A stretch of DNA of 64,000 bases from Solen grandis (lineage: Eukaryota > Mollusca > Bivalvia > Adapedonta > Solenidae): NCBI GenBank assembly GCA_021229015.1, contig CM037788.1:47655520-47719519 (forward strand), given 5' to 3'. The position numbers and the translations under genes are program-made. This document shows, in pieces, positions 35,406 to 46,181 of this stretch (position 1 is the stretch's first letter; each line of letters opens with the position of its first letter). The notes beneath the pieces are model-generated. The model was given only the letters and a program-made list of their open reading frames with translations. It did not search any database and had not been told where the DNA came from.

Positions 35406-36337
35406 AAAGATGTCCCTTTGAGGCCTCAAGGAATATTCAAAACAGACACGTGTGATCGTCATCTTCTTTCTTTCATGATTTCTACTCATAGTTGTGTTAC
35501 AGATATGCATTTATGACAAACTGCCAAGTTCATGACATTCTCCCCATTCCATGGAGCTGTTTACACATGGCATTGTTGCTTTTATACTGTTGATGCTGGA
35601 ATTCAGTTTAATTCATGCCACTGCATCATTGAATGACTGTCTTTCATTAAGACCTCTGAAATCTGTAATACTGTAATTTTAAATACCCAAGAGTATAATT
35701 TTGCATATTTGCTTTGTTTCGAGCTTGTTGTGTAGGACGACACAGACAAACAGCTTGTAATGCTGTAATCATAGTATTCTCAGTTTTCAAGTTCATGTCC
35801 AGGAAAATGAATTTTTACAACCAGGAAGTACTTTTTTAAACAAACATTAGGGTTTTTAACAAAGCATGTTTGGGAATTTTTCTGTTTCTTGATTGATATT
35901 TTCTCTCAAGTTGAATCTAATCAAAAAGAATTGCCGAGAAAAGAGTGTCTGTCCCATTACTAGGAGGTTGTGGGTTCAATCTAACAAAAAAAAATTCTAG
36001 TTCTTCCTGTTTAGAGATTATAAAGTATAAAGTAGAAAATGCATTTGACATTCTAGGGATCCGATGTCTCATATAAAAAGGTTTCCTAGGGTTGGAACAT
36101 AACTTTGTATGAAGGATAGCAGGTCATGAAAGATTCAGATCCCCATTTGCAGTTGAATTTTTGGATCTCAAATCAGTAAACACAGTATTGGATCACAGTG
36201 CAGAGGGCACCAAGTGTTGGGATTCTTTTAAGCATTTTTGAAATGTTGGAGTCATGAATTGGTGAAAACAGTTATGGTAGCCATAATGAAGCAGTGTTTA
36301 AATTTGGTGTAACAGGGGACTGCTAATAGAGTCAGGA
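35406..36337. other. low-copy DNA with a SINE-2 scrap
   Basis: CCATTACTAGGAGGTTGTGG at about 35954 is a fragment of the family-2 SINE head (compare CCATTACCAGGAGGTTGTGG at 30803). Otherwise nothing recognised. Confidence 0.45.
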
Positions 36338-36525
36338 TTAACCCTTAACCTGCTGAATTTCTCAAATGGACTTAGCCAGCATCTTTTTTGGAACTGTCCA
36401 TTATCAATTTTAGGGATAACAAGATGAAAGCTTGAAGTTGGTTAGCCAACGGCTAGATGTACAGGCTGGCCTGGCTCTTTACTGGTGGCAAAGGTTAGCA
36501 CATAAGTTCCAGCAGGGAGGGTTAA
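36338..36525. mobile_element. TTAA-flanked MITE, family B, 188 bp
   Basis: TTAA at both ends (36338 and 36522). Inverted termini CCCTTAACCTGCTG and CAGCAGGGAGGG match imperfectly. The interior is unlike family A. TTAA plus CCC ends again suggest piggyBac-type mobilisation. Confidence 0.6.
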
Positions 36526-36738
36526 AAATCACACCAATATAATGCACTATATATAACATTTGGTAAGACCAGGATGCTAAAGGGTACTGCTGCTGTTTTC
36601 TCTAAGAATTGATTTCTCTTTTGAGATTTTAAATAAATTTTAGTATTTAAATATTGTACAGCTACTTGTCAAAATGTCAACTCTTTTTTTTTTCTTTTTC
36701 TTTGCAAATATGTATTTGCATTTTTGTTGAGAAGTTCA

Positions 36739-36980
36739 TTAACCCTTTCCCTCATAGAGGACACCATGAAAAGACCTATGCGAACAGCATAAAACCAGAT
36801 CAGCCTGCGAGTAACTCGCAGGCTGATCAGGTTTTATGCTGTTAGCTGCTCCTCAGTGGTCTGGAAATGAGGATTTTGTAATCAAATTTGGTAAGGTTTA
36901 ACTGTGGTTTTCTGCAGACCAGGCTTTATGTGATACCTATTGAGGGCATCAAAATGAGCCTCTATGAGGGAAAGGGTTAA
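36739..36980 (-). mobile_element. TTAA-flanked MITE, family A, intact, inverted
   Basis: Begins TTAA then CCCTTTCCCTCATAGAGG and ends CTATGAGGGAAAGGG then TTAA; internal order is reversed relative to 21528-21770. The central palindrome is intact (arms of about 33 bp around GCGAGTAACTCGC), with the usual single mismatch. Confidence 0.9.
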
Positions 36981-37167
36981 GGAGGATCAGGTCTTGACTG
37001 ACTTAGGAAAGCATTCTTAGGCACATTGTACTGGTGAGTAATATGAAATTATATAGAAAAATCTTAGCTTTTAACAGCCATATACATGTACAATGAAATT
37101 TGAAGAACATCCTATTGATTTATGAAAAAAAAAAATTCAAATATGAAATAGAATAATTATGCACAGG

Positions 37168-37382
37168 TTAACCCTTTCCCTCATATAGACTCATTTTGAC
37201 GCACTCAGTAGGTACCACATAAAGCCTGATCTGCAGAAAACCACAGTTAAACCTTACCAAATTTAATTATAAAATCCTCATTACCAGACCACTGAGCAGC
37301 AGCGAACAGCATAAAACCTGATCTGGTTTTATGCTGTTCGCATAGGTCTTTTCATGGTGTCCTCTATGAGGGAAAGGGTTAA
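37168..37382 (+). mobile_element. TTAA-flanked MITE, family A, hairpin tip deleted
   Basis: TTAA at both ends. The centre reads CATAAAACCTGATCTGGTTTTATG, so most of both hairpin arms has been removed symmetrically while the base is kept. Lies 187 bp from the inverted copy at 36739-36980. Confidence 0.85.
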
Positions 37383-37832
37383 TAAAGTGTTGTTTGTCTA
37401 AACAAACTGAATAGCTTTACTGTACAACAGTTTTGTATATCTGTATTTTTTTATTTACCCTTATATTAATCATTTCACCTGCAAATGTTCGGGCTTGGTC
37501 CAGCTTTTTTTTTTAAATAGCATAATGCATGAAATTCAATCATTCTGATCTTTTAAAATCAAAGAAATAAAAAAGACATGTTATTACAGTCTCAAGTTAT
37601 TAAATGAATCACGTCCTGCTTTTTGTGAATGAAAAGCAAACTATTTATGATTCCGTATTTAGATTTTATGAAAAGTGCTCTGCACATCACATGTCATCTT
37701 TTATGGCTTACATGATCTCCTCTCCCTTTGTGTGTGTTTGTAATCCTTTTAAAAAAAATAAAGGTTGCTTCAGAAATACCGTACAGTTATATTCTTGTCA
37801 GTGAATACATTTCTTTTTATATACTCAACAAA
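37383..37832. other. no recognisable feature
   Basis: Low-copy DNA; a 66-codon ORF is not recognised. Confidence 0.4.
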
Positions 37833-38490
37833 TTACGGGACGGTGCAGGCAGGTGGGTCCGCCCTCTAACTAAAAAAAATGTGAACTGATCATCACAAAA
37901 CTTGGTCACAATGTGTACTATGGCACCATATCTTGGCCAAGTACAATTAAAATTGTAAAATTAACAGTGTCTGCTCTCTGACAAACATGAATCTATCTTT
38001 ACCAAACTTGGTCACAATATATTATGGGCTTAATAATTTCAGCCAAGTTTGATAACTATCCAGAATGACCCAGACACTCCAGAGTTACAGCCCTTAACCC
38101 TTTCCCTCATAGAGACTCATTTTGACGCCCTCAATAGGTATCACATAAAGCCTGATCTGCAGAAAAACACAGTTAAACCATACCAAATTTAATTACAAAA
38201 TCCTCATTTCCAGACCACTGAGGAGCAGCGAACAACATAAAACCTGATCAGCCTGCGAGTTACTCGCAGGCTGATTTGGTTTTATGCTGTTTGCATAGGT
38301 CTTCATGGTGTCCTCTATGAGGGAAAGGGTTAAATTGATGAAAAATTGCAAAATTAACACTTGTCTGCTTTTTAACACGTGACAAATGTGAACTAATCTT
38401 GGGCAAACTTTATCACAATGTGTGTTTATAAAATGTCATGACCAAGTTCAATAACCAGCCACTCCAGAGTTTTGACCCTTGAATTGATAA
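37833..38490 (+). repeat. tandem-monomer element (AAACTTGGTCACAATG type), interrupted by a MITE
   Basis: Three decayed monomers share AAACTTGGTCACAATGTG, GACCAAGTTYRATAAC, ACTCCAGAGTTNNNRCCCTT and AAATTAACAN-TGTCTGCT. The family-A MITE at 38094-38333 splits it at the CCCTT position; the next monomer keeps the uninterrupted site at about 38468-38482. Confidence 0.65.
38094..38333 (+). mobile_element. TTAA-flanked MITE, family A, intact, nested
   Basis: TTAA on both sides, full inverted termini and an intact central hairpin. It is inserted in the tandem-monomer element, between ...GAGTTACAGCCC and ATTGATGAAAAATTG. The paralogous monomer reads GAGTTTTGACCCTTGAATTG, so the target was a single TTAA that was duplicated. 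Confidence 0.92.
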
Positions 38491-40627
38491 AATAGCAGGA
38501 TGGGCATATTTTACGATGTATCATGACTGCAGCAGTTTTATCATGTAATAAGAACTGACCCTTTATTTCTGGTGTTTAATTAGGTTCATTACCCAGAGGA
38601 TCATGGTTGCTGCTGCCGACAAGTCTTCAAACAAGCTTCAGCATACTGGGCCCATTGTCTGATGGACTGGGCCCTGCCCTGGGCATCCACCTGTCATACT
38701 GGGAACCATAACAAGTTGTTGTATAAGTACTTCATTGATGTTCTCATACCAAACAAACAAACAAAAAAGGTTTTAAGTGCATTCAAAGAACGGTCCCTTT
38801 TAACACAACAGTTGCTTTGATTCATGCTAGGGACGAGTTCCTTCTCAAGTTTTTAAGGAGTTCTTATTGGGATGATGAAGTGCTTGGTGTACTCAATCAA
38901 AATTCTGAGAGTGATAGCTTCATGTGGTTTATCATCAGCATAATTCAATAGTTAGTGTTACATATTTTGAATATATTTTAAAGTTTTGGAGCTATAAAAT
39001 GTTTTTCTCCTGAAGGCAATTATTAGGCACTTGACGATGAATTTGCTGCATCTGGTGTGAAGGTAGTACAACAAATTTCAAATCTTTGAAAAGTCTCTTA
39101 AAATTTTTTAAAAATCAGGAATTTACAGTGGATTTAAGGGGATGCTGTTTTATGACTTATGATCATTTATTTTGAAAAGTCTTACTTTTGCTGAACTTTT
39201 GATTTTAAATATATAAAGGTACAGAAACATCGCTGTAAGTGATTCTGTTCATTAAAAAATACTTTCAATATATTTTCCGTCTTTGCTGCTTCAAAATTTT
39301 GTGCATTTGATTATATTTAGGAAAATATGAAATATGGTGAAATAAGATTTATGCAGATAAAAAACTGGGAAAACTTTGGGGAAAAAATAATTAATATAAA
39401 AAATAACTATAGTGCAAATTTGACTTGTAATTATGCCTGGAAATACAGTTTTGGTAAAAAAGAAAAAAAAATCTTTGAAATGCAATTTGTTAAAGAGTTG
39501 TCTTCCCTTTATTAAGATGTTTCCAAGATGGGATGATGGACTGAGCTGCACTTCTTATTTCATCCTGAGAAATTTTCAAATTAATCTGTTTGTGATTTGA
39601 TGAAACGGTTGACATAAATAACACCGATATTGAAGGTCATAAGGGGGAGGGGGGAACATGATGGACATTTATGGTGGACGTCATCCATCACATACCATCA
39701 GAAGTCACAATAAATCTGGTATTACCGGTAACTCATCCCATAGTCATATAGGTACATTACAGACTCCTGTTTCATAAATGGTATCCTGATAGTAATTATA
39801 GCAATTAAATGACAGATTTTTCTAAAACTGTCGTCAAATTATGAAGAAGACAAATGATTGCATACTTCATCATTTTTTGTAATATTTCTCTGTAATTATT
39901 TCTGTCAAAATACTCCATCATTTCCATCTCATAAGAATGGAAAACTGAATTTGTATTTTTATATCACTTTAGAGATGGTGGATGCCTTGTTGGCCTTTTG
40001 TCTCGATGTATAAATTTCCAACCATGTGGAAGCTTTTGTTTCATTTTCATATTTTCCAACATTGCAAATATTTCAATATCTATTGCTTTGAAAGTGACAT
40101 TATTGATTTTAACATTTAATGGTCAATTTCAATGCACTTTGAACGTTTCCTGGATTTGATTTGCATATGATTGGTGATGGCACAGTCAGCTTGATTCTGA
40201 TATCTGCTCAATGATTATTTAAAGTCATATTATAATCTTCAGAGAGATAATCAGTTTTCACACCTGATTCCTTGCTTGTAATCAATTATTCAACATCAGA
40301 CTATTAGAATATTATGAAACAAATTATGAGTACACAGAGGTTATAATGTATAATACAGTTATGAATCTACGGGTATTTCTGTTTCTTACGTGATTCATAG
40401 CTGGTTTATTTGCCGAGATTTTCATAGATATTAACATTAAGTGTACTCTCCTCTATAACTTCAGCAAAGTGATCAATGAACAATCCTTCTATTGTTTCCA
40501 GCTGAGCTTCACAAGCTGTAGATGCAGTGAACTCTTCACTGTATGAGAGACATGGAGGAAGATCAAGGTGGATATAAGGTATGTAAAACTGTTTATACAC
40601 AGAATCTCCTTCATTATGACTAGCCTT
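38491..40627. other. low-copy DNA, no gene found
   Basis: ORFs up to 86 codons on both strands lack motifs. A GGCCCATTG...GACTGGGCC imperfect palindrome is at about 38649. AT-rich throughout. Confidence 0.4.
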
Positions 40628-40712
40628 GATGAACGAGTGGTTAGAAAACTTGCCTCATAACTGGAGGGTAGTGGGATTGATCCCAAGCAGTGACATACTT
40701 AAGGTTTATGCC
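40628..40712 (+). repeat. tRNA-like relic / SINE head
   Basis: GATGAACGAGTGGTTAGAAA gives an A-box-like match and GTGGGATTGATCCCAAG a B-box-like match. The acceptor stem is not recognisable. Confidence 0.45.
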
Positions 40713-41125
40713 CAGTAATTCACTTCCTGTTAAGGTATATGCATCATAGTAACCGTCAAAGCCATGCATATAACTTCACAATATAAGCTTTTAAAATGTC
40801 AAACCATGGAAATCTTAAAGGCAAATTGCCATGTTATGACATATGACCGAAATTCTTTTATTACCTCCCCTTTATAATTTTGTCATGAGTTATCTCCCCT
40901 GAAAAAAATAAAAATAATAGTAATAATAAATAAAAAGCGATTTTCTCCATTTTCCTACGGTAAATTTTAGATGAGTTCATGAAATTTGAATCAGAATCAC
41001 ATAATACATATTTCTACCATGAGTTTTCCCTGAAAATCAAATTCAGTTTTTCATATTCACAGAAATTGTATATTTCCTATAGACTTCAATGTTAACTTAA
41101 ATACAGAAAAACTCTCGGTGAAACA
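40713..41125. other. low-copy DNA with a TTACCTCCCC...TTATCTCCCC scrap
   Basis: The pair TTACCTCCCCTTTATAATTT and GAGTTATCTCCCC near 40861-40900 resembles a short widespread molluscan repeat motif. Nothing else. Confidence 0.35.
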
Positions 41126-42272
41126 TTTTTAGCTCACCTGAGCACGAAGTGCTCAAGGTGAGCTATTGTGATCACCTTTTGTCCGTCGTCCGTNNNNNNN
41201 NNNNNNNNNNNNNNNNNNNNNNNNNNNNNNNNNNNNNNNNNNNNNNNNNNNNNNNNNNNNNNNNNNNNNNNNNNNNNNNNNNNNNNNNNNNNNTTTTCTA
41301 ACATTTGACTAAGTGGCCTACATTTTGATCCTACCTGAATTTACCTGGTGACCTAGTTTTTGACCCCACATGACCCAATTTTGAACTCATCTGAGATATC
41401 ATGTAGACAAACATCCTGACCAAGTTTCATGAAGATTGGGCCAAAACTGTGGCCTCTAGAGTGTTCACAAGGTTTTTCTAAGATTTGACCAGGTGACCTA
41501 GATTTTGACCCCACATGACCCATTTTCAAACCCATCTGAGATATCATGTAGACAAACATTCTGACCAAGTTTCATGAAGATTAAGCCAAAACTGTGGCCT
41601 CTAGAGTGTTCACAAGGTTTTTCTAAGATTTGACCTGGTGACCTAGTTTTTGACCCCACATGACCCAATTTCGAACTCATCCAAGATATCATGTAGACAA
41701 ACATTCTGACCAAGTTTCATGAAGATTAGCCAAAACTGTGGCCTTAGAGTGTTCACAAGGTTTTTCTAAGATTTGACCTGGTGACCTAGTTTTTGACCCC
41801 ACATGACCCATTTTCGAACTCATTCGAGATATCATGTAGACAAACATCCTGACCAAGTTTCATGAAGATGGGCAAAAACTGTGGCTACTAGAGTGTTACA
41901 AGTTTTCTAAAATTTAACCGGTGACCTAGTTTTTGACCCACATGACCCATTTCGACTCATCCGAGAATTATGTAACAAACATCTGACAAGTTTCATGAAG
42001 ATTGGGCCAAACTGTGCCTCTAGAGTGTTCACAAGGTTTTACTAAAATTGACTGTGACCTAGTTTTTGACCCACATGACCCAATTCGTACTCATCGAGAT
42101 ATCATGTAGACAAACATCCTGACTAGTTCATGAAGATGGTTAAAAACTGTGGCCTCTAGAGTGTTCACAAGCAATGTTGACGACGGACGACGGACGACTG
42201 ACGACGCACGACGCACGACGGACAAAAGGCGATCACAAAAGCTCACCCGAGCACAAGTGCTCAGGTGAGCTA
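41126..42272. mobile_element. inverted pair of AGCTCACCTGAGC elements around an assembly gap
   Basis: The left end is a plus-strand 5' terminus (TTTTTAGCTCACCTGAGC, then a CCGTCGTCCGT leader) cut by the gap. Right of the gap a minus-strand element runs through about six monomers to its own 5' terminus (ACGACGGACAAAAGGCGATC, then GCTCACCCGAGC...GCTCAGGTGAGC). The right element enters at the point corresponding to about 1080 in the copy at 567-1168, so only its last 90 bp or so are missing. Minus-strand ORFs of 71 codons (41353-41713) are monomer artefacts. Confidence 0.8.
41194..41293. other. assembly gap, 100 N
   Basis: Exactly 100 N, the usual placeholder for a gap of unknown size. It lies inside the inverted element pair. 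Confidence 0.98.
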
Positions 42273-43081
42273 ATGATGAGAATATATCAAGGATTTTTTT
42301 TAATTATACAATACTTGCAAAAAATACACCACAAAATATGAATACACAATATAATGTCCTTTTATAATGCATAATATGGTTTAATAAATTGGAATTATAA
42401 ATCTACTGGAAGCTCTATTTTTAGAATCTGTGATCTTGACCTTTCTCAGAGAGAGATTCAAAATTAAAAGAATTATGTAAGCTAACCTATGCATTGATTT
42501 TTGTTCCATGTCTCAAACCAAATAGGATACTGAATGAAAACAGTTTTCTGTTCTAAGTGATAGTGACATTCACCTGAGTGACCCAAAATTATTTAAAAAA
42601 ATTTTTTCAACTTTTCTTAAATGATTATTTCCTTTCAAGTCTGCTTACAAGCAGATTCATTAACAAATTCATGTTCTTTTTGTAAACCAGCTTAAACAAT
42701 CTATAGCCTGTGATATCCTGGTGTAACTATTGATTAATCCATACACCATTTAATATAAAGATGAAATATTCTTTTCTATTTTCAACCAGGACCTTCACTC
42801 TGACCAACAGGACGTCAAAAGCATTATCCAAACCTTTTAGTATATAATATGGTCATATTGTAACTCATACAATTGGAAATCAAGCTAAAAAATAAAATAA
42901 ATATTATCACAACAGTGCATGACCTTGATCAAAGGGACCAATTCTGCAAACTTTGTCATCATGTACCTGTGTACCATATCTAACCCTAACTAATTTAAAT
43001 TCTTTTTTTAAAACATTTTTTTTTCTATTTCAAGTGTATGTGACCTTGACCGAACTGACCCTTCATACAGTGTCTCTATAC
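42273..43081. other. low-copy DNA with weak GACCTTGAC-type repeat traces
   Basis: Scattered TGACCTTGA/TGACCTTGACC motifs (about 42925 and 43040) look like decayed monomers of the GGTCA-rich families. No gene. Confidence 0.35.
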
Positions 43082-43860
43082 AAGTCCTCCATGGCCGAGA
43101 GGCTATAGTCACTGACTTACTACACTTATACCTCATTCACATTTGTTTTAAGGCGAGGATACGCTGACCGTACATCCTCCACATTGAGAAATACCTGCGG
43201 TGACCATACGGTCTCCATAGGGTGTGTTCCTATATTTTGCAGGTCGTAATGACCACCGTAGAATTTTAACGCAGAGTAAAAACGTTTCTGCAGTCACCGT
43301 AGCAATTGGACACATAGTCATGCCGTAGAAATGTTCACGGTGACCATATGTTGAGCATACTGTGGTCGTGCGTTTGCTGTGCTGCTGTCAAGTTCATATG
43401 GATTTCATCTGATCTATGGGGACAATAGAATTTCCAAGGATGCCATGTACAAAAGTATGGTCACCTAGCCTGTCATAGGCTCACCATACAGAGATCATGC
43501 GTCATCACTTTAAATACCGTAGGGAAGATGCAGGATTTTTGTCGGTAGAGTTTAGAATTTAAAATACGTCGTACGGCTACCCTAACATATGTGACTGCAA
43601 TAGGATGTGACCATAGAAATCTGCGGCAGCCCTAGAATTTATACTGGCCTTAGAAATTTTACACCCTACAGCCACCGTGGCAAATGTGACTGAGGTATAA
43701 GCCCCACACTGTTGTGGGTTTGAGTCCTGGCAGGATCACTTGGATTGTTCATGTGAGGAAGCCCTCCAGCTGGCTTGTGATGGGTTGCTGATTCTACCCA
43801 GGTACCTGTGTACTCAGAGACTTCCTCAATCAGCTTGAACTTATAAGTAACTGGTAGAAA
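43082..43860 (+). mobile_element. tRNA-derived SINE (family 1) split by a transposon
   Basis: The left part 43082-43125 holds the A box (CATGGCCGAGAGGCTATAG). The right part from 43701 holds the B box (GTGGGTTTGAGTCCTGG) and body (CATGTGAGGAAGCCCTCCAG). Joined order matches the intact copy at 52961. The intervening 43126-43700 is the inserted TIR element. Confidence 0.85.
43126..43700. mobile_element. TIR element of about 570 bp nested in a SINE
   Basis: The ends TTATACCTCATTCACATTTG and CAAATGTGACTGAGGTATAA are inverted matches at 19 of 20 positions. The target duplication is TA or up to TWA; the outermost bases are ambiguous because they are themselves TA-rich. The interior is full of degenerate ACCGTAG/ACCATA/CTACGG motifs and has no ORF, so it is non-autonomous. 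Superfamily unassigned. Confidence 0.85.
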
Positions 43861-46070
43861 CAGGCAACTATATTTATTACTGTTTAAGATTAGGTCTAAG
43901 GTAGGAGAAGTCAGTGAAATGTGAAAATGTAAACTAATGGATAAGGCACAAAATAGCTTCATTTCTCACCACAAAATGAACTTTTAAGAAAATATGCTAT
44001 TATCGGTTGAGAATGGATCCCTTGGGAAAAGCCATTATCTATAAGGGAAAAAAATAATTGCTAAATCCATTTCTGTGGTCAACTAGTGTTGTTTTATTAT
44101 AGTTATCATATAATTGAAACTGTTGTAACAAAGCAGGATAACAACATCACAATACAAGCCGTACCTTTTAGCCAAATTGCTTACATATTACCAGCCATCC
44201 CAGTAAAGAGAATAATTTATTTTCCATTCTTTGATAAGTCTGTCAGGATATCAATTCCTATTATTTTCTCTAGCAAAATAATCATTCAGTGAGCATTTTG
44301 GTACCATCCTTTTACTTTAGCAATATACTAGAAGCAGCAGTGACACCTTCCTTTAATAAGCGCAAATAGATGGCTGACCGAAAAAACATTCCATCTCCTT
44401 CAATTTTCAAAATGAGTTTAATTCAATTTTCTCTGTCAGCTCTCGATATTAGGAAAATGTTCAGTAATGTGTCTGATACATTTACTTATTTTTCCAAAGT
44501 AACTCTACCAAAAATAGTCAGTTCAGTACCTTTGGGCAAGAATTCCAGCAGATTCAGGAAGATGACTCGCACGCCTTGTGTCAGTATCAGCTGTGCTACA
44601 GGAAATGGCGAGGATATTATGATTCCTGTCCTCCTCAAAATAACGCGCCAAATTACCATTTTGACAGAATCTATTTCAACTAATTTTTGTATACAAAGTA
44701 AAAATTAGCAAAGTTCTATTCTTGTCATTAATTTCCATTTTCAATTTTATAATAACAAAAAAAAAATATTCTAGAAAACTGCTGCAATTTTTCTCACATT
44801 TCTGAATCACCTTTTACTGATCTTCATAAAGCATATTTTGCAATTAATGGTCTTGGACTGTATAAAAAAACAAGTTTTCTTTTTACTTGAATCAAAATCT
44901 GAATAATCTTAAAAATTGATGAGAAGTCTATCAGAGTAGATAATTGTTCCCTCTATCTGGTAAATTAGCCAACTGAGTGCTCACTAGCCTCTGAAATATT
45001 TTGAACCTATAAGAACATCTGTGTTTTTCAATATTGACCATGGGAAGAAAACAGCAAGTAACAGCTTCTGACTGAATGACTACCCAAACCTCTAATTACC
45101 ATCATCAACACTAATACTTCAACACTTCTAAATGCATTTTTTTCAATAATTAAATTCACTTCTCTTCCAAATTCATTTAGAGTGCAAATGAAGAAGGAGT
45201 TTCATTTCTTCAGCAATCTGAATTAATCTAACACGTTTTTCTCTACTTGAGCTTTTTTCCGCCACAAGTTCTTGGTAATCCTCCAGGGTGCAATGTCTTG
45301 GGGCGGCCATTTGTTCCTTGGCTGAGTGTGATTACAAATTTTACAGCCACAATTACTGGCAATTAGCCTCTCTTGAACAGGTCCTCAAGGAAAACAAAAC
45401 ACTGGTCTGGTTCTTACTACAGGATAAACTTTTATTTGACAGGGCATTTCTTTTGTTTCTGAATGTGAGGGCCCAACATCTGCTGACTTATTGTTCAAGA
45501 GAAATGTGAAATCATTAGTTTTGACAGAAGTGTCATTTCAGCACTGCCTTATTGGAACGTGTCTCTCTTAACTGATAATATGCTATGATGCTTAATATCT
45601 TAATTTGGACATGCTGACAGAGCAAAAAAAGGACATGAACTCCTCTTTCAATTTTTTTGTTCTTTTTCAAAACTCTCTGCATTAATGTTTAAAAATCAAT
45701 TTCTTGATAATTACATAGCCTTATTCAAAGTTCATCTTTAATACAATTTTATTTCTTAAAATATATACAAAAATTATATAATTATATCATATATATAACA
45801 TATTAAATATTGAAAAAGATGTGCCCTTACAACACCTGTAAATATGCTATCATTTGTCCTGTAATCAAAGCGTGACCATCTACCAAAGTGTGCAGGGCCT
45901 ACTCGAGACATCAATGCACTTGGTATTTAAAGCGCCACTGTGAGGCATGAAAAGAAATGTAAGTGAGAACAGGACTGTTGGTAGGTGTGCCCAAGCCATG
46001 CCCTGAAATGATTTAGGGCAGCTGTCTGGACTGAGACCACTGCTCCTGAGATGGATACCCTACCAGTAAC
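43861..46070. other. low-copy DNA, no gene supported
   Basis: ORFs of 112 codons (44370-44708) and 73 codons (45288-45509) have ordinary-looking composition but no recognisable domain or splice context. Few repeats are visible, so this could hold conserved non-coding sequence. Confidence 0.4.
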
Positions 46071-46181
46071 TTAAACCTTTCCCTCATAGAGGAAACCATG
46101 AAAAGACCTATGTGAACAACATAAAACCAGATCAGCCTGCGAGTAACTCGCAAAATGCGTCTATATGAGGGAAAGGGTTAA
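46071..46181 (-). mobile_element. TTAA-flanked MITE, family A, large internal deletion
   Basis: TTAA at both ends. The sequence follows the inverted copies through GCCTGCGAGTAACTCGCA, the loop of the palindrome, then jumps to AAATGCGTCTATATGAGGG near the opposite terminus. About 130 bp is deleted, starting just past the hairpin centre. Confidence 0.85.

Noticed and set aside
38649..38673. GGCCCATTG...GACTGGGCC palindrome as an operator-like site
   Set aside because: Imperfect, single and without context.
41353..41713. Pair of homologous 71-codon minus-strand ORFs
   Set aside because: They are two monomers of the AGCTCACCTGAGC element read in the same frame; similar ORFs occur at 444-988 and 16509-16763 for the same reason.
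44370..44708. 112-codon ORF as a gene
   Set aside because: Starts with a plausible ATG but shows no recognisable motif; kept only as part of a low-copy stretch.
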